From JANFXS01 sp022791155 (GTDB lineage Bacteria > Bacillota > Clostridia > Lachnospirales > Anaerotignaceae), in NCBI GenBank assembly GCA_949743895.1, contig CATJUX010000046.1, positions 1 to 42,816 on the forward strand: a DNA stretch of 42,816 nucleotides, written 5' to 3'. The notes under the pieces were generated by a model. That model had not been told where the DNA came from. It saw only the letters and a program-made list of their open reading frames with translations, and ran no database searches. Below, piece after piece: positions 1 through 9,107 of the stretch. Made by a program: the position numbers and the translations under genes. Within the stretch, counting starts at the first letter, position 1. Each line of letters begins with the position of its first letter.

Positions 1-245
1 ACAGAAAAAACTGAAAAGCGGAGAAAGGCAAGTCGGAAACAAAATTTTTTCACTTGTGAAAAAAATTTGGTTTGCGGACTGCCTTGTGGAGCAACGCGTC
101 CGAGAAAAAACAACGTTTTTTCGAGGTTCAATTCAAACTTGCGGCACAACAGCTGCACAAACTCAATTTCATTTGTTTCAGACAAATTCCAAAAACACAG
201 TTCTCTGCACAAAATTCGAAATTTCAACAAGAAAGGACATTTCAC
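1..245. other. left-edge stretch with no supported gene
   Basis: Two plus-strand frames stay open from the window edge to about 249 and 253, so the tail of an upstream gene could lie here. Neither frame has a convincing protein-like composition after about position 60. An A/T hairpin (CGAGAAAAAAC / GTTTTTTCG) lies near 101-123 and could be a terminator for a gene left of the window. The last bases hold the ribosome binding site of the next gene. Confidence 0.4.
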
Positions 246-749
246 ATGATTGAGAAGTTTTTTCCAGATATATACATAGACAACATATTCATGCTCCCTT
301 TAGACGAATTGAAAGAAAAAAACATACGCGCACTTGTCTTTGACATTGACAACACATTGGCGCCATTCGATCACCCGGAGGCCGGCACAGAAACAATCGG
401 GTTCATAAAGTTTCTCAAAAGACAGGGCTTTCGCATTGCTCTCCTTTCAAACAACAACAAAAAGCGCGTCGAAAAATTCAACCAAAAAATGTCTGTTCAC
501 ACTGTGCACAAAGCCGGAAAGCCCGGCTCAAAAAAGCTGCTTGAAGCGCTGTGGGAAATGGGCGTTTCGCCAAAGGAAGCCGCGCTTGTGGGAGATCAGG
601 TTTTCACCGATGTATATTGTGCCCACAACGCCGGAACGCTGGCAATACTCACAAAACCAATGTGCCCACGTGACCAGCTGATAACAAAAGTGAAGCGCGG
701 CGCCGAAAGACAAGTTCTCAAAATATATGAAGGAAGGAAAAACAAATGA
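246..749 (+). CDS. yqeG: YqeG family HAD-type phosphatase
   Basis: A 167-residue protein of the YqeG branch (HAD superfamily IIIA). The nucleophile motif DIDNTL is at residues 33-38, motif II SNN follows GFRIALL, and the distal motif GDQVFTDV is present. Family members are presumed phosphatases; the substrate is not firmly known. I chose the ATG at 246 because AGAAAGGA lies about 8 bases upstream and the protein then begins directly with the conserved region (MIEKFFPD). An in-frame upstream extension to 72 has no family-like sequence. The stop overlaps the aroE start (ATGA), so the two are translationally coupled. In many Firmicutes yqeG sits beside aroE, as here. Confidence 0.93.
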   Translation: MIEKFFPDIYIDNIFMLPLDELKEKNIRALVFDIDNTLAPFDHPEAGTETIGFIKFLKRQGFRIALLSNNNKKRVEKFNQKMSVHTVHKAGKPGSKKLLEALWEMGVSPKEAALVGDQVFTDVYCAHNAGTLAILTKPMCPRDQLITKVKRGAERQVLKIYEGRKNK

Positions 750-1630
750 TAAACACAGCAGTCAGCGGCAAAAGCCATGTGTATGGAATAATCGGCTGTC
801 CAATTGAACACAGCTTTTCGCCTGTTCTTCAAAACACAGTCGCTTCCATGCTGGGAATAGAAAGCATATATGTTCCATTCAAGGTTGAGCCTGAAAACAT
901 AAGCACCGCATTGGAGGGCGCTCTTGCGCTCAACATATGCGGGTTAAACGTCACTGTTCCCCACAAAAAAGAAGTCATGCCGCATATATGTCAAATTGAC
1001 CCGCTTGCCCAAAAAATCGGCGCTGTCAACACGCTCAAGCGCGTTGAAAACGGCTTTGCAGGCTACAACACCGACATACTTGGCCTCATGAAATGCTTTG
1101 AGATTGAAAAGGCTGAAATGTCAGGCAAAACTTGCGTTGTCATTGGCGCCGGCGGCGCAGCAAATGCCGCCGTGACACTTGCTGCCGAAAAAGGCGCCCG
1201 CGAAATATTCATCGTCAACAGAACAGCCGAAAACGCCGAAAAACTGAAAGCCTCTGTTCAAAAACACTGCACAGCCGAAATAAAAACGCTGTCATACAAC
1301 AATATAATGGACATCAAAAACCCCGATTTTGTGATTCAAACAACTTCAGTTGGCATGGGTGAAGGCACATGGGAGTCTCCTGTTGAAAATGCTGAATTTT
1401 TCGAAAATGTCAAATTTGCTGTTGATGTGATATACACCCCTTGGGAAACAAAGTTCCTTAACGACGCCCGCCAAAAACGTGTCAACGCTGTGAACGGTTT
1501 TGACATGCTTGTATATCAGGGAATTGCATCATTTGAAATTTGGAACAACATCAAAATTTCTGACGAAAAAGCGCGTGAAATGCGCAACACTCTTGCCGAA
1601 TATTACACAAAAAAGAGGGCGAACCAATGA
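746..1630 (+). CDS. aroE: shikimate dehydrogenase (NADP+)
   Basis: A 294-residue cytoplasmic enzyme that reduces 3-dehydroshikimate to shikimate in the chorismate pathway. Shikimate-binding serines S23 and S25 lie in GCPIEHSFSP. The catalytic lysine is K74 in NVTVPHK, with N95 (GAVNT) and D110 (GYNTD) completing the site. The nucleotide-binding loop GAGGAANA follows at about residues 135-142. Length matches the family. The start follows a GGAAGGA site and overlaps the yqeG stop; the stop in turn overlaps the aroK start by ATGA. It is the first of three consecutive shikimate-pathway genes. Confidence 0.97.
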   Translation: MINTAVSGKSHVYGIIGCPIEHSFSPVLQNTVASMLGIESIYVPFKVEPENISTALEGALALNICGLNVTVPHKKEVMPHICQIDPLAQKIGAVNTLKRVENGFAGYNTDILGLMKCFEIEKAEMSGKTCVVIGAGGAANAAVTLAAEKGAREIFIVNRTAENAEKLKASVQKHCTAEIKTLSYNNIMDIKNPDFVIQTTSVGMGEGTWESPVENAEFFENVKFAVDVIYTPWETKFLNDARQKRVNAVNGFDMLVYQGIASFEIWNNIKISDEKAREMRNTLAEYYTKKRANQ

Positions 1631-2175
1631 AAAAAACAAACATAGTTCTCATAGGCTTTATGGGCTGTGGCAAAACAAGTGTCGGAAAAAAGGTTGGCCA
1701 CAAAACCGGATACAAATTTATTGACACAGATGTATACATCGAAAATTCTGAAAAAATGGCAGTCAGCGAAATATTTGCCCAAAAAGGCGAAACGCATTTC
1801 CGCCGCCTTGAAAAAGAGCTTTGTCTTTCACTGTCTGAAAAAAGCGGACATGTCATTGCCACTGGCGGCGGCATAATAAAAAGCGCTGAAAACGCCGAAA
1901 ACCTGAAAAAAAACGGCATAATAGTATATCTCAAGGCAAGCCCGCACCATATAAACAAAAATCTTTTCAAAGACAACTCAAGGCCGCTTCTGTCCGGCGG
2001 AAACAAAAAAGAAAAAATCAAAATTCTGATGTTCGAAAGACAACTGCTCTATGAAAGCACCGCGGACATAACTATATCCGTGTCAAACAAGTCAAAAGAA
2101 AAAATAGCCGAAAACATAATAAAGGAGGTGCGCAAATTTGACAACAATATGCGTAATACACGGTCCAAACCTTAA
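1627..2175 (+). CDS. aroK: shikimate kinase
   Basis: A 182-residue kinase that phosphorylates shikimate at O3 with ATP. Walker A is GFMGCGKTS (residues 10-18). The shikimate/Mg site DTD follows at residues 33-35, then the HFRRLE arginines, the ATGGG loop and the lid arginine in SRPLL. It starts on the ATGA shared with aroE. Its last 13 codons overlap the next gene in another frame, so the extreme C-terminus (after EVRKF) may simply be tolerated overlap. Assignment is secure from the motifs. Confidence 0.96.
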   Translation: MKKTNIVLIGFMGCGKTSVGKKVGHKTGYKFIDTDVYIENSEKMAVSEIFAQKGETHFRRLEKELCLSLSEKSGHVIATGGGIIKSAENAENLKKNGIIVYLKASPHHINKNLFKDNSRPLLSGGNKKEKIKILMFERQLLYESTADITISVSNKSKEKIAENIIKEVRKFDNNMRNTRSKP

Positions 2176-2587
2176 TTTCACAGGCATAAGGCAGCCAGAA
2201 ATATATGGCTCAAGAACACTTGATGACATAAACCAGGCCATATCACAGGCCGCCAAACAAATTGGGCTTGAAACAGAGTTTTTTCAAAGCAACCATGAGG
2301 GCGCCATCATCGACAAAATTCAGGAATGTCATCTCCGCCATTTTGATGGCATAATCATAAACCCAGGCGCGTTCACTCATTACAGCTATGCCATTCATGA
2401 CGCCCTTGCCGGAACGGACATTCCCGCCATTGAAGTGCATTTAAGCAACATACACAAGCGCGATGAATTCCGCCGCAAATCGGTGACTGCTCCGGCGTGC
2501 ATGGGCCAAATATGCGGCTTTGGTGAATATGGATATATCATGGCGCTTCACGCCCTCAAAACAAAGCTTGAGAACAAAGAAAATTGA
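2138..2587 (+). CDS. aroQ: 3-dehydroquinate dehydratase, type II
   Basis: A 149-residue type II dehydroquinase that converts 3-dehydroquinate to 3-dehydroshikimate; it normally forms a dodecamer. The N-terminal HGPNLN, the catalytic-loop region ending in YGS, NHEGAIID, NPGAFTHYSYAI and EVHLSN are all recognisable. The start is TTG at 2138: AGGAGGTG lies 9 bases upstream and the protein then begins at the family's usual position. It overlaps the 3' end of aroK by 38 bases. Family members usually have LNLLGxRE near the N-terminus; this one reads LNFTGIRQ, a mild divergence. Confidence 0.95.
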   Translation: MTTICVIHGPNLNFTGIRQPEIYGSRTLDDINQAISQAAKQIGLETEFFQSNHEGAIIDKIQECHLRHFDGIIINPGAFTHYSYAIHDALAGTDIPAIEVHLSNIHKRDEFRRKSVTAPACMGQICGFGEYGYIMALHALKTKLENKEN

Positions 2588-2677
2588 ATATACAACCATT
2601 TTTTTGTAAAAAACTATTGTAATATGAGCATTTTTAATTTACACTATTACGAGATATTTTTTTGAGGAGGATTTAAA

Positions 2678-3235
2678 ATGATTTCAGCAGGCGAATTTAG
2701 AAACGGTGTTACAATCGAATATGAAGGCGACATATTTGTCATATTGGAATTTCAGCATGTCAAACCGGGCAAAGGCGCCGCCTTTGTGCGCACAAAAATC
2801 AAAAATCTCAAAACAGGCAGTGTTGTTGAAAAAACTTTCAGACCAACTGAAAAAATGCCACGGGCACACATCGACCGCCTTGACATGCAATATCTCTACA
2901 CCGATGGCTCACTCTATCATTTCATGAACACAGAAAACTATGAACAGATCGCCGTCAACGAAAGCGATATAGGAGACACACTCAAATTTGTCAAAGAGAA
3001 TGACATGGTTAAAATACTTTCATATGAAGGACAGGTTTTTGGAATTGAGCCGCCTCTCTTTGTTGAACTTGTTATAACAGAGACAGAGCCCGGGTTTGCA
3101 GGCAACACAGCACAGGGCGCCACAAAACCAGCCGTTGTTGAAACAGGAGCAACCGTTTATGTTCCTCTTTTCATCAATCAGGGCGAAAAAATCAAAATCG
3201 ACACAAGAACAGGCGAATATCTCGGCCGTGCTTAA
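2678..3235 (+). CDS. efp: translation elongation factor P
   Basis: A 185-residue EF-P of three beta-barrel domains that relieves ribosome stalling at polyproline stretches. The tip lysine is K32 in KPGKGAAF, the site that other bacteria modify. The C-terminal domain ends with the typical KIDTRTGEYLGRA. The start has a strong GAGGAGG site. A 90-base gap separates it from aroQ and contains AT-rich, promoter-like sequence, so efp may have its own promoter as well as readthrough. A strong terminator follows at 3263. Position after the aro genes is common in Clostridia. Confidence 0.97.
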   Translation: MISAGEFRNGVTIEYEGDIFVILEFQHVKPGKGAAFVRTKIKNLKTGSVVEKTFRPTEKMPRAHIDRLDMQYLYTDGSLYHFMNTENYEQIAVNESDIGDTLKFVKENDMVKILSYEGQVFGIEPPLFVELVITETEPGFAGNTAQGATKPAVVETGATVYVPLFINQGEKIKIDTRTGEYLGRA

Positions 3236-3262
3236 AAAAGCATAGCCATTTGCACACCAGCC

Positions 3263-3304
3263 AAAAACGGCGTTTGCTGCAAGCTTCAGCAAATGCCGTT
3301 TTTG
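3263..3304 (+). terminator. rho-independent terminator of efp
   Basis: A long stem, AAAACGGC-G-TTTGCTG pairing with CAGCAAA-T-GCCGTTTT, has one mismatch and ends in a T run. It lies 28 bases after the efp stop. Confidence 0.9.
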
Positions 3305-3329
3305 ATTGTTCTGTTCCAAAAAACAAAAA

Positions 3330-3360
3330 TCACGGAAGTCATCAGCTTTTCCGTGATTTT
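3330..3360 (-). terminator. terminator of the GH26-like gene (possibly bidirectional)
   Basis: Stem TCACGGAA/TTCCGTGA has an A run on its left and a T run on its right, so it can terminate transcription from both sides. It lies 73 bases past the stop of the minus-strand glycosidase gene. Confidence 0.8.
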
Positions 3361-3432
3361 TTATATTTCACTCAATTTTCATTGCTAACAGTTCCAACAG
3401 TTCAAACAATGTTTTTGGCGTCGATGTTTACC

Positions 3433-5049
3433 TTAGGCGTTTGCAACTGTGGCAGTTCCGTCAGAATTTTTCACAAGGCGATAGCTTTTTGTTTGAGAAA
3501 AGCCGTTTGATGCTGTGAATTCAGCTTTTATGCTGTGTTCGCCAACTGAAATTCCACTCAGCGAAATGTTGCAGTGAAATGGCATGGCATTCCCGCTTCC
3601 AACAAGCACATCATCCACATAATAGTTCACATTCACACTTTGGCCTATAACGTCGCAATATGCACCCAGCGAAAGTGTTTCGCCACTGACCGAAGCATTT
3701 CCAAGCGGGACATATGACGGGGCCATTTGTGAAACCGATGACATGAGGCTTCCGTTGGAAGCAACAGCAGATTTATATGCCGCATTAACTGTTGAATTGC
3801 CGCCAAGCGAATATTTATATTCGCCCTGATTTGTGTCAAAATATATTATGGCTTTCACTTGCGGATAGACCATGTTGACAGTTGTATACATCTCTGTGAC
3901 TCTGTTGGCTGCAAATGAGGAGAGATCTTCACCGCCACCTGGAAGCGAATAGCCTGTTCCGCCCTCTGTGACTATTATAGGTTTGTTATATTTTTTGGCC
4001 AAATTTGCCGTTTCTTCCAAATTTTTGACAGGGTCAGCATAGTTTGCCAAACCAAAATACATGTCATTCACATCGCCATCTGAAGAAGGGCGGCTTGCAA
4101 ACTGATATTTGTTGCTATAAAGTGATGTTCCAACCCAATCCACAAGGCTTGCATCGGGGAAGAAATCTTCCATGTTTCCGCCCCATGATGATGAATAGCT
4201 CGGCGAAAATATGAGAGCCGCATTTGGCGCCTTGCTTCGTGCCATATTTGCTATGCGTGTGTAGGCCGCTTTATATTCTTCAGGCGATGCCATGTTTGTC
4301 CAAACATTCATTTCGGCGCCTATGCGAAGGAACACAGGGCCGTTCAATGTTGATATATATGAAAGTGTTTCATTTATTTTTCCGTCAAGAGAACCGTTGT
4401 TAACTTGCGCCACAGTTCCGCTTTCCTGAGGGAAGTTCAGTGCTATGTGGATTGCATGGTTGCCATCATCAAATTCGGATATTTTCCAGTCAAAATCGGC
4501 CGCCGATGACTGGCCCGAACCAAGCTCAACATAAAATGACACAATGCCCTCGTTTTTCATGTCGCTTTCATTGTTTTGATCCCAAACGCGGCCATACAAA
4601 GAGCCGCTTCGTGGCTCATTTTTTGCGCCATAATATGTTGATGAGCTGTTGACAAGCGCATACACTTCTGTTTTTGGATCCGTTTTTTTCAAACGGCTTT
4701 TGGCCATGATCACGGCATCGTCATAGTGGAGATATGTTCCTGTTTCAATGACTCCCTGAAGCGCCTCGCGCGCCTTTGCATAGTTTCCGTTTTCTTCATA
4801 TATGGGATATGTATTATAATACACATTATAGCGCACTCCGGCCACATCATCGTCAAGCTGAAGCCCGTCATAATAGTTCAAAAGAGCTTCGCCCGCACTC
4901 ACCATGCTTTGTTTGTCCTGAGCGCTCATGGCGTCGTTGAAAGCTGAAACATATGGCCAAAATCCCTTTGGATGCGCGCCAAAAGCCATTGATGCAGAAA
5001 ACAGGCTCATGACTGCTGTCAGTGACACAACTTTTTTCATTTTTTTCAT
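3433..5049 (-). CDS. secreted GH26-like glycoside hydrolase with C-terminal Ig-like domain
   Basis: A 538-residue exported protein. A signal peptide (KK-rich start, hydrophobic core, cleavage near AFGA at about residue 25) precedes an N-terminal helical region (25-115), a (beta/alpha)8-like domain (about 130-430) and a C-terminal beta-rich Ig-like domain (about 440-538). The proposed acid/base is E246 in LRIGAEMNVW and the nucleophile is E362 in IIVTEGGTG. Their order and 116-residue spacing fit family 26 (mannanases, lichenases, xylanases). Substrate cannot be set from sequence; beta-mannan or mixed-linkage glucan are guesses. The start is ATG at 5049, with AGGAGGG upstream. No sortase or S-layer motif is visible. 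It stands alone, without sugar transporters or a regulator. Confidence 0.75.
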   Translation of the reverse strand: MKKMKKVVSLTAVMSLFSASMAFGAHPKGFWPYVSAFNDAMSAQDKQSMVSAGEALLNYYDGLQLDDDVAGVRYNVYYNTYPIYEENGNYAKAREALQGVIETGTYLHYDDAVIMAKSRLKKTDPKTEVYALVNSSSTYYGAKNEPRSGSLYGRVWDQNNESDMKNEGIVSFYVELGSGQSSAADFDWKISEFDDGNHAIHIALNFPQESGTVAQVNNGSLDGKINETLSYISTLNGPVFLRIGAEMNVWTNMASPEEYKAAYTRIANMARSKAPNAALIFSPSYSSSWGGNMEDFFPDASLVDWVGTSLYSNKYQFASRPSSDGDVNDMYFGLANYADPVKNLEETANLAKKYNKPIIVTEGGTGYSLPGGGEDLSSFAANRVTEMYTTVNMVYPQVKAIIYFDTNQGEYKYSLGGNSTVNAAYKSAVASNGSLMSSVSQMAPSYVPLGNASVSGETLSLGAYCDVIGQSVNVNYYVDDVLVGSGNAMPFHCNISLSGISVGEHSIKAEFTASNGFSQTKSYRLVKNSDGTATVANA

Positions 5050-5175
5050 AATTTTCCCTCCTAAATTTTGAGCTGTTTGTTTTTCAAATTTCCGCTTTAA
5101 CATGACAATTTCACTTCACAGCGGAAAAACTTTCGTTCTCCCAAAACGCCAAAATTGTACATTGAAATCTGTTTT

Positions 5176-5619
5176 TCACATTGTTTCTGGCTCGGGCGTT
5201 GTTATCCTTGCGGCCACAGGCTGTATCTTTTTGGCCTCCCAGCGCGATTCTTGGCTTCTTATCCAAAGGTATGCTGCTGCCGTGAATATCAGCCCTGTCG
5301 CAAAACTCCCCAATTCAATGCTGTTGCCTGACAAAAATTTTGGCACAAGCCAAAAATATCCCAAAAACGTTCCCGCAAGAAACGCTGCCAACGGAATTCC
5401 ATACATTATGCTGACGGCAAAATAGAAGCCCTTTTCTGTCAGCTCAAGCTCCACCCAGTCGCCCACGGCGGCGCCGCACTTGTTTTGGGCCTCCATTATC
5501 ATTTCTTTCTCGCTCATGCCTGCTATGCACGCCCTGCATTTTGCACAAGCTTCTGTCCTTTTCATTTTTATAACGGCTATTTCACCCTTCAATTCTGTAA
5601 CATAACCTTTTTCAGCCAT
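5176..5619 (-). CDS. RseC/MucC family (SoxR-reducing system) membrane protein
   Basis: A 147-residue protein. A small N-terminal domain carries the cysteine cluster ACAKCRACIAG (CxxCxxC), followed by a beta-rich stretch (GDWVELEL) and two transmembrane segments around residues 75-120. This is the RseC_MucC architecture; proteobacterial members take part in reducing SoxR or regulating sigma-E, while the clostridial role is not established. The ATG at 5619 is preceded by GGAGG. Its start follows the tcdA stop by one base, so they are co-translated. An upstream in-frame extension lies inside tcdA and is rejected. Confidence 0.85.
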   Translation of the reverse strand: MAEKGYVTELKGEIAVIKMKRTEACAKCRACIAGMSEKEMIMEAQNKCGAAVGDWVELELTEKGFYFAVSIMYGIPLAAFLAGTFLGYFWLVPKFLSGNSIELGSFATGLIFTAAAYLWIRSQESRWEAKKIQPVAARITTPEPETM

Positions 5620-5620
5620 A

Positions 5621-6331
5621 TCATTTTTCCTCCAGTAAATATCTGACAACCTCTGCCGCCATAAGCATTCCCGCCACGGGCGGCACAAAAGAAACGCTTC
5701 CAACAGCGGGCCTCTTTCCATCTTTGATTCTTTCGCCGTCATCATGGCTTTTGGCCGGCGCTTCCTCTGAATATACAACTCTAAGCGATTCCACTCCCCG
5801 CGCTTTAAGCTCCTTTCGCATGACCTTTGCAAGGGGACAGACAGATGTTTTGTATATATCGCTCACTTTCAGCATGTCTGGCCTCAGCTTGCCGCCTGTT
5901 CCCATGGAGCTTATGACGGGAACGCCACATTTTCGTGCTTCCATTATGATTTGTATTTTGCCGCTAACAGTGTCTATGGCGTCAACAACAAAACTGTCTT
6001 TTTCGCTTATTATACCATTTTCTGGCGGAATGTAAAACACATTATGTATCTCAACCTCACAGGAAGGATTTATGGAGGCTATGCGTTCTTTCATGACGTC
6101 GGTTTTCAAGCGGCCAACCGTGAGTTTTGAAGCAATTATTTGCCTGTTTATGTTTGACACGCTGACAACATCGTTGTCAACAATCACAATGTTCCCCACG
6201 CCGCTTCTTGCCAAAGCTTCACAAACATAGCCTCCCACGCCGCCAATGCCAAATATGACAACGCGGCTTTTGGCAAGTTTTTCCATTCCTTCCTTCCCAA
6301 CAAGCATTTCTGTTCTCACAAATTCTTCCAT
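5621..6331 (-). CDS. tcdA: tRNA threonylcarbamoyladenosine dehydratase (ThiF/E1-like)
   Basis: A 236-residue ThiF/MoeB/E1 superfamily protein. The Rossmann loop GIGGVGGYVCEALARSG, the VDNDVVSVSNINRQI strand-arginine motif and the VDAIDTV Walker-like aspartate are all present. The pattern is that of TcdA (YgdL/CsdL), which uses ATP to cyclise t6A37 in tRNA. It lacks the C-terminal extension of ThiF/MoeB partners, and no ThiS- or MoaD-like gene is nearby. The ATG at 6331 has GGGAGG at good spacing; the 23-residue upstream extension lacks a site. Confidence 0.9.
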   Translation of the reverse strand: MEEFVRTEMLVGKEGMEKLAKSRVVIFGIGGVGGYVCEALARSGVGNIVIVDNDVVSVSNINRQIIASKLTVGRLKTDVMKERIASINPSCEVEIHNVFYIPPENGIISEKDSFVVDAIDTVSGKIQIIMEARKCGVPVISSMGTGGKLRPDMLKVSDIYKTSVCPLAKVMRKELKARGVESLRVVYSEEAPAKSHDDGERIKDGKRPAVGSVSFVPPVAGMLMAAEVVRYLLEEK

Positions 6332-6421
6332 AATGCCTCCCGGCAAATGCCGCATTTTCGAAACATTCAAATTTTCTGTGTGAAAAAGGCCGTGCCACAC
6401 AGGCGCGGAAAAAAGCTTTCA

Positions 6422-7579
6422 TCAGTGGGACTGCAAGCCTCTTTCCTCATTTTTCCTTTTTTCATAATATCTGTCAACATTTATCTTTATGAGCGAAGTG
6501 ACAGGAACAGCAAAAACCATTCCCCAAAGCCCAAACAAACTTCCAAACACACTGAGCGAAAGTATCACAAGCGCGGGGTGAAGCTGCACGTTTTTCCCCA
6601 CAACCTTTGGCACAATTATGAGGCTGTCCACCTGCTGAAGCACAATGACAATTGCGGCCGCATAAACAGCTTTGATCGGGTTGCCGCTCAAAAGCCCAAC
6701 AAGCACAGAAAGAACAAACGCAACAACCGCCCCAACATATGGTATCAAATTTGAAAACCCCGATATAAGCCCAATCACAACTGCATACTTTATGCCCGCG
6801 GCCTCAAAACATATTATGATCAGCAAGGCCATTATAAGCGCGTCTGTGACCTGCCCGACAACATAGCCTCTGAAAACCTTGTTCACATCGGCAAAAAAGC
6901 GGCCCACAGGCTCACGAATTCTTTTTGGCATGAACGTCATTGCAGTGTCCTTGACTCTAAAAATCATTCTGTCCTTTTCCACAAGAAAATAGAATGCTAT
7001 CACAAGCCCTATAACCAGCTTCAGCGCCATTTTGCCCACAGATGACATTGATGACGCAAAACTCACAACCATGCCTTTGGCCGATTGTGTCACTCTGACT
7101 ATCATTGTGTTTATAAAACCATTTATGCCGCTCAAAACACCCATTCGGCTGAGCTGACGCTGTATGGAGAAAAGAGTTTGGCTTATCTCTTCAATGTAGC
7201 CATTAAGCGCCGAACTCAGCTGGCTTATGTCAGCCGCGCCCAAACTTTTCACAGACGTTGTTATTATGACGGCAACAACGCCAAATATGGTGATGTAGGC
7301 AAGTGTTGTGCCGGCTTTTCTTGTTTTGAACTCACGGGCCGACTGTTTTCTGCCAAAACGCTTTTGATAGAACGAAACAAGCGGATCAAACAAAAAAGAA
7401 GCCGCAACTGCTATCATAAGCGGTGAAAACACCGAAACTATGAACCCCAGTCCCCCTGCAAACGCCGCCATTATGCTTTTAAGCCTTGCCATAAGCATTA
7501 TCGCAACAAACACAGCCACTGCTGTGACCACAACATGAAAGGATATTTTAAGATAGTTTTCATCCCACGGCAGTTTCAT
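6422..7579 (-). CDS. AI-2E family transporter (UPF0118)
   Basis: A 385-residue integral membrane protein of the AI-2E family (about 8 membrane spans, central LIPYVGAVVAF loop, DSLIIVPKVVGKNVQLHP near the end). Members export autoinducer-2 or act as Na+/H+ antiporters; which applies here is unknown. The start is ATG at 7579, with GAGG 6 bases away; a TTG one codon upstream sits too close to the site. It begins 13 bases after the pepD stop, so it probably shares its transcript. The C-terminus is charged (YEKRKNEERG). Confidence 0.88.
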   Translation of the reverse strand: MKLPWDENYLKISFHVVVTAVAVFVAIMLMARLKSIMAAFAGGLGFIVSVFSPLMIAVAASFLFDPLVSFYQKRFGRKQSAREFKTRKAGTTLAYITIFGVVAVIITTSVKSLGAADISQLSSALNGYIEEISQTLFSIQRQLSRMGVLSGINGFINTMIVRVTQSAKGMVVSFASSMSSVGKMALKLVIGLVIAFYFLVEKDRMIFRVKDTAMTFMPKRIREPVGRFFADVNKVFRGYVVGQVTDALIMALLIIICFEAAGIKYAVVIGLISGFSNLIPYVGAVVAFVLSVLVGLLSGNPIKAVYAAAIVIVLQQVDSLIIVPKVVGKNVQLHPALVILSLSVFGSLFGLWGMVFAVPVTSLIKINVDRYYEKRKNEERGLQSH

Positions 7580-7592
7580 CAAACACCTCGTT

Positions 7593-9044
7593 TTATTTCA
7601 AATTTTTCAGCGTCTCTTTCAAATATTTCCATGTTCGTTCTGCTGAACTGATTGAAAGCCTTTCCATTGGTGTGTGAGCGTTTTCTATGTCAGGGCCAAT
7701 TGACACCATGTCAAGCCCCTTTATTTTTTCTCCCAATATGCCGCATTCAAGCCCTGCATGTATGGCATCAATTTTGGCGTCTTTCCCAAAAAGAAATTTA
7801 TATGTTTTTGCCATAATCTCTCTCAGCTCGCTGTTTGGGTTATATTCCCATGCGGGATATTCGCCATGAGTTTCAATGGCTCCGCCAACAAGGAAGGCCA
7901 TTTCCCTCAGCTCGCTTTCGATGAGCGACTTTCTTATGCCGCTTGAGCTTCTCAATGCGCATGTGAGCAAAACACCACTGCTGTCGGTGCGCATGATTCC
8001 CAGGTTGTTGGAGCTTTCAACAAGCCCCTCAATGTCAGCGCTCATCGTTCTTACGCCGCATGGCACAAGCGTTATGGCCGCAACAACTTTTTTGAGCGAA
8101 CTTTCGGCAAACACTTTTTGGGGAAGCTTTTCAACAAAAAGCGTTTCAACGGTTATGCCGTCGTCAACCCCTCTATATTCCCTATCACACAAGGCAGAAA
8201 ATGAAGCACAAAGCTCATCAAGCCTGTTTTCAAGCCCGCGGCCTATGACAGCTGTTGCCCAGCTTTCACGCGGAATGGCATTGTCCATGTTCCCGCCTTC
8301 CAATTCGCCAAAGCTTATGTCCATTTTGTCTTTCAAAAATTTCACAAGCCGGCCCATGAGCTTGTTGGCATTGGCCCTTTGCAGATGAATGTCCGCTCCT
8401 GAATGCCCGCCTTTAAGCCCTTTTATTGTTATTTTGGCGGCCACGCCGTCTTTTGCACATTCCCATTCCACAGGGATTTTCACCGAAGCCCTCATTCCCC
8501 CTGCACAGCACGAAAGAATGTGGCCCTCCTCCTCACTGTCAATGTTTATGAGCCGCTTTCCGCTCAATTTTGAAGTGTCCAGCGCCCGCGCGCCGCTCAT
8601 GCCCGATTCCTCATCAGCGGTGAACACAGCCTCCAAAGGCGGGTGAGCAATGTCATGGCTTTTGAGAATTGCCAGCATATATGCCACAGCTATGCCATTG
8701 TCAGCTCCAAGGGTTGTTTTTGAAGCTGAAACATATTCATCATTCACAACAAGCTTTATGCCATCTTTCATAAAGTCATGAACTGTTTCGGCGTCTTTTT
8801 CGCAAACCATGTCAATGTGTCCCTGAAGCATCACCGTTGGCGAATTTTCATAGCCCTCTGTCCCTTCTTTTTTAATGATCACATTGCACGCCTCATCTTG
8901 ATATACAGACAGTCCGGCGCTTCTTCCTTCATTTGCAATGAAATCGCTCACGGCTTTTTCGTTGCCGCTTCCGCGCGGAATTCCGCTTATCTTTTCAAAT
9001 ATGTCAAAAACTTCTTTTGGTTCAACACCTGACAATACGCTCAT
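7593..9044 (-). CDS. pepD: aminoacyl-histidine dipeptidase (PepD, peptidase M20)
   Basis: A 483-residue cytoplasmic M20 metallopeptidase that cleaves Xaa-His and other dipeptides. Metal-binding motifs are in order: GHIDMVCEKD, TLGADNGIAVA, FTADEESGMSGA (ligand glutamates), INIDSEEEG and, near the C-terminus, HAGLECGILGEK with its histidine ligand. Length is typical. ATG at 9044 follows GGAGGG; a GTG two codons earlier is less well spaced. It belongs to a minus-strand series with AI-2E downstream and the UPF0210 gene upstream (63-base gap). Peptide use suits an amino-acid fermenter. Confidence 0.93.
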   Translation of the reverse strand: MSVLSGVEPKEVFDIFEKISGIPRGSGNEKAVSDFIANEGRSAGLSVYQDEACNVIIKKEGTEGYENSPTVMLQGHIDMVCEKDAETVHDFMKDGIKLVVNDEYVSASKTTLGADNGIAVAYMLAILKSHDIAHPPLEAVFTADEESGMSGARALDTSKLSGKRLINIDSEEEGHILSCCAGGMRASVKIPVEWECAKDGVAAKITIKGLKGGHSGADIHLQRANANKLMGRLVKFLKDKMDISFGELEGGNMDNAIPRESWATAVIGRGLENRLDELCASFSALCDREYRGVDDGITVETLFVEKLPQKVFAESSLKKVVAAITLVPCGVRTMSADIEGLVESSNNLGIMRTDSSGVLLTCALRSSSGIRKSLIESELREMAFLVGGAIETHGEYPAWEYNPNSELREIMAKTYKFLFGKDAKIDAIHAGLECGILGEKIKGLDMVSIGPDIENAHTPMERLSISSAERTWKYLKETLKNLK

Positions 9045-9107
9045 ACACACCCTCCATGTTTATTATATTATCCACAGCCGCTTCAAATATTCCAAAAACA
9101 CAAAATG

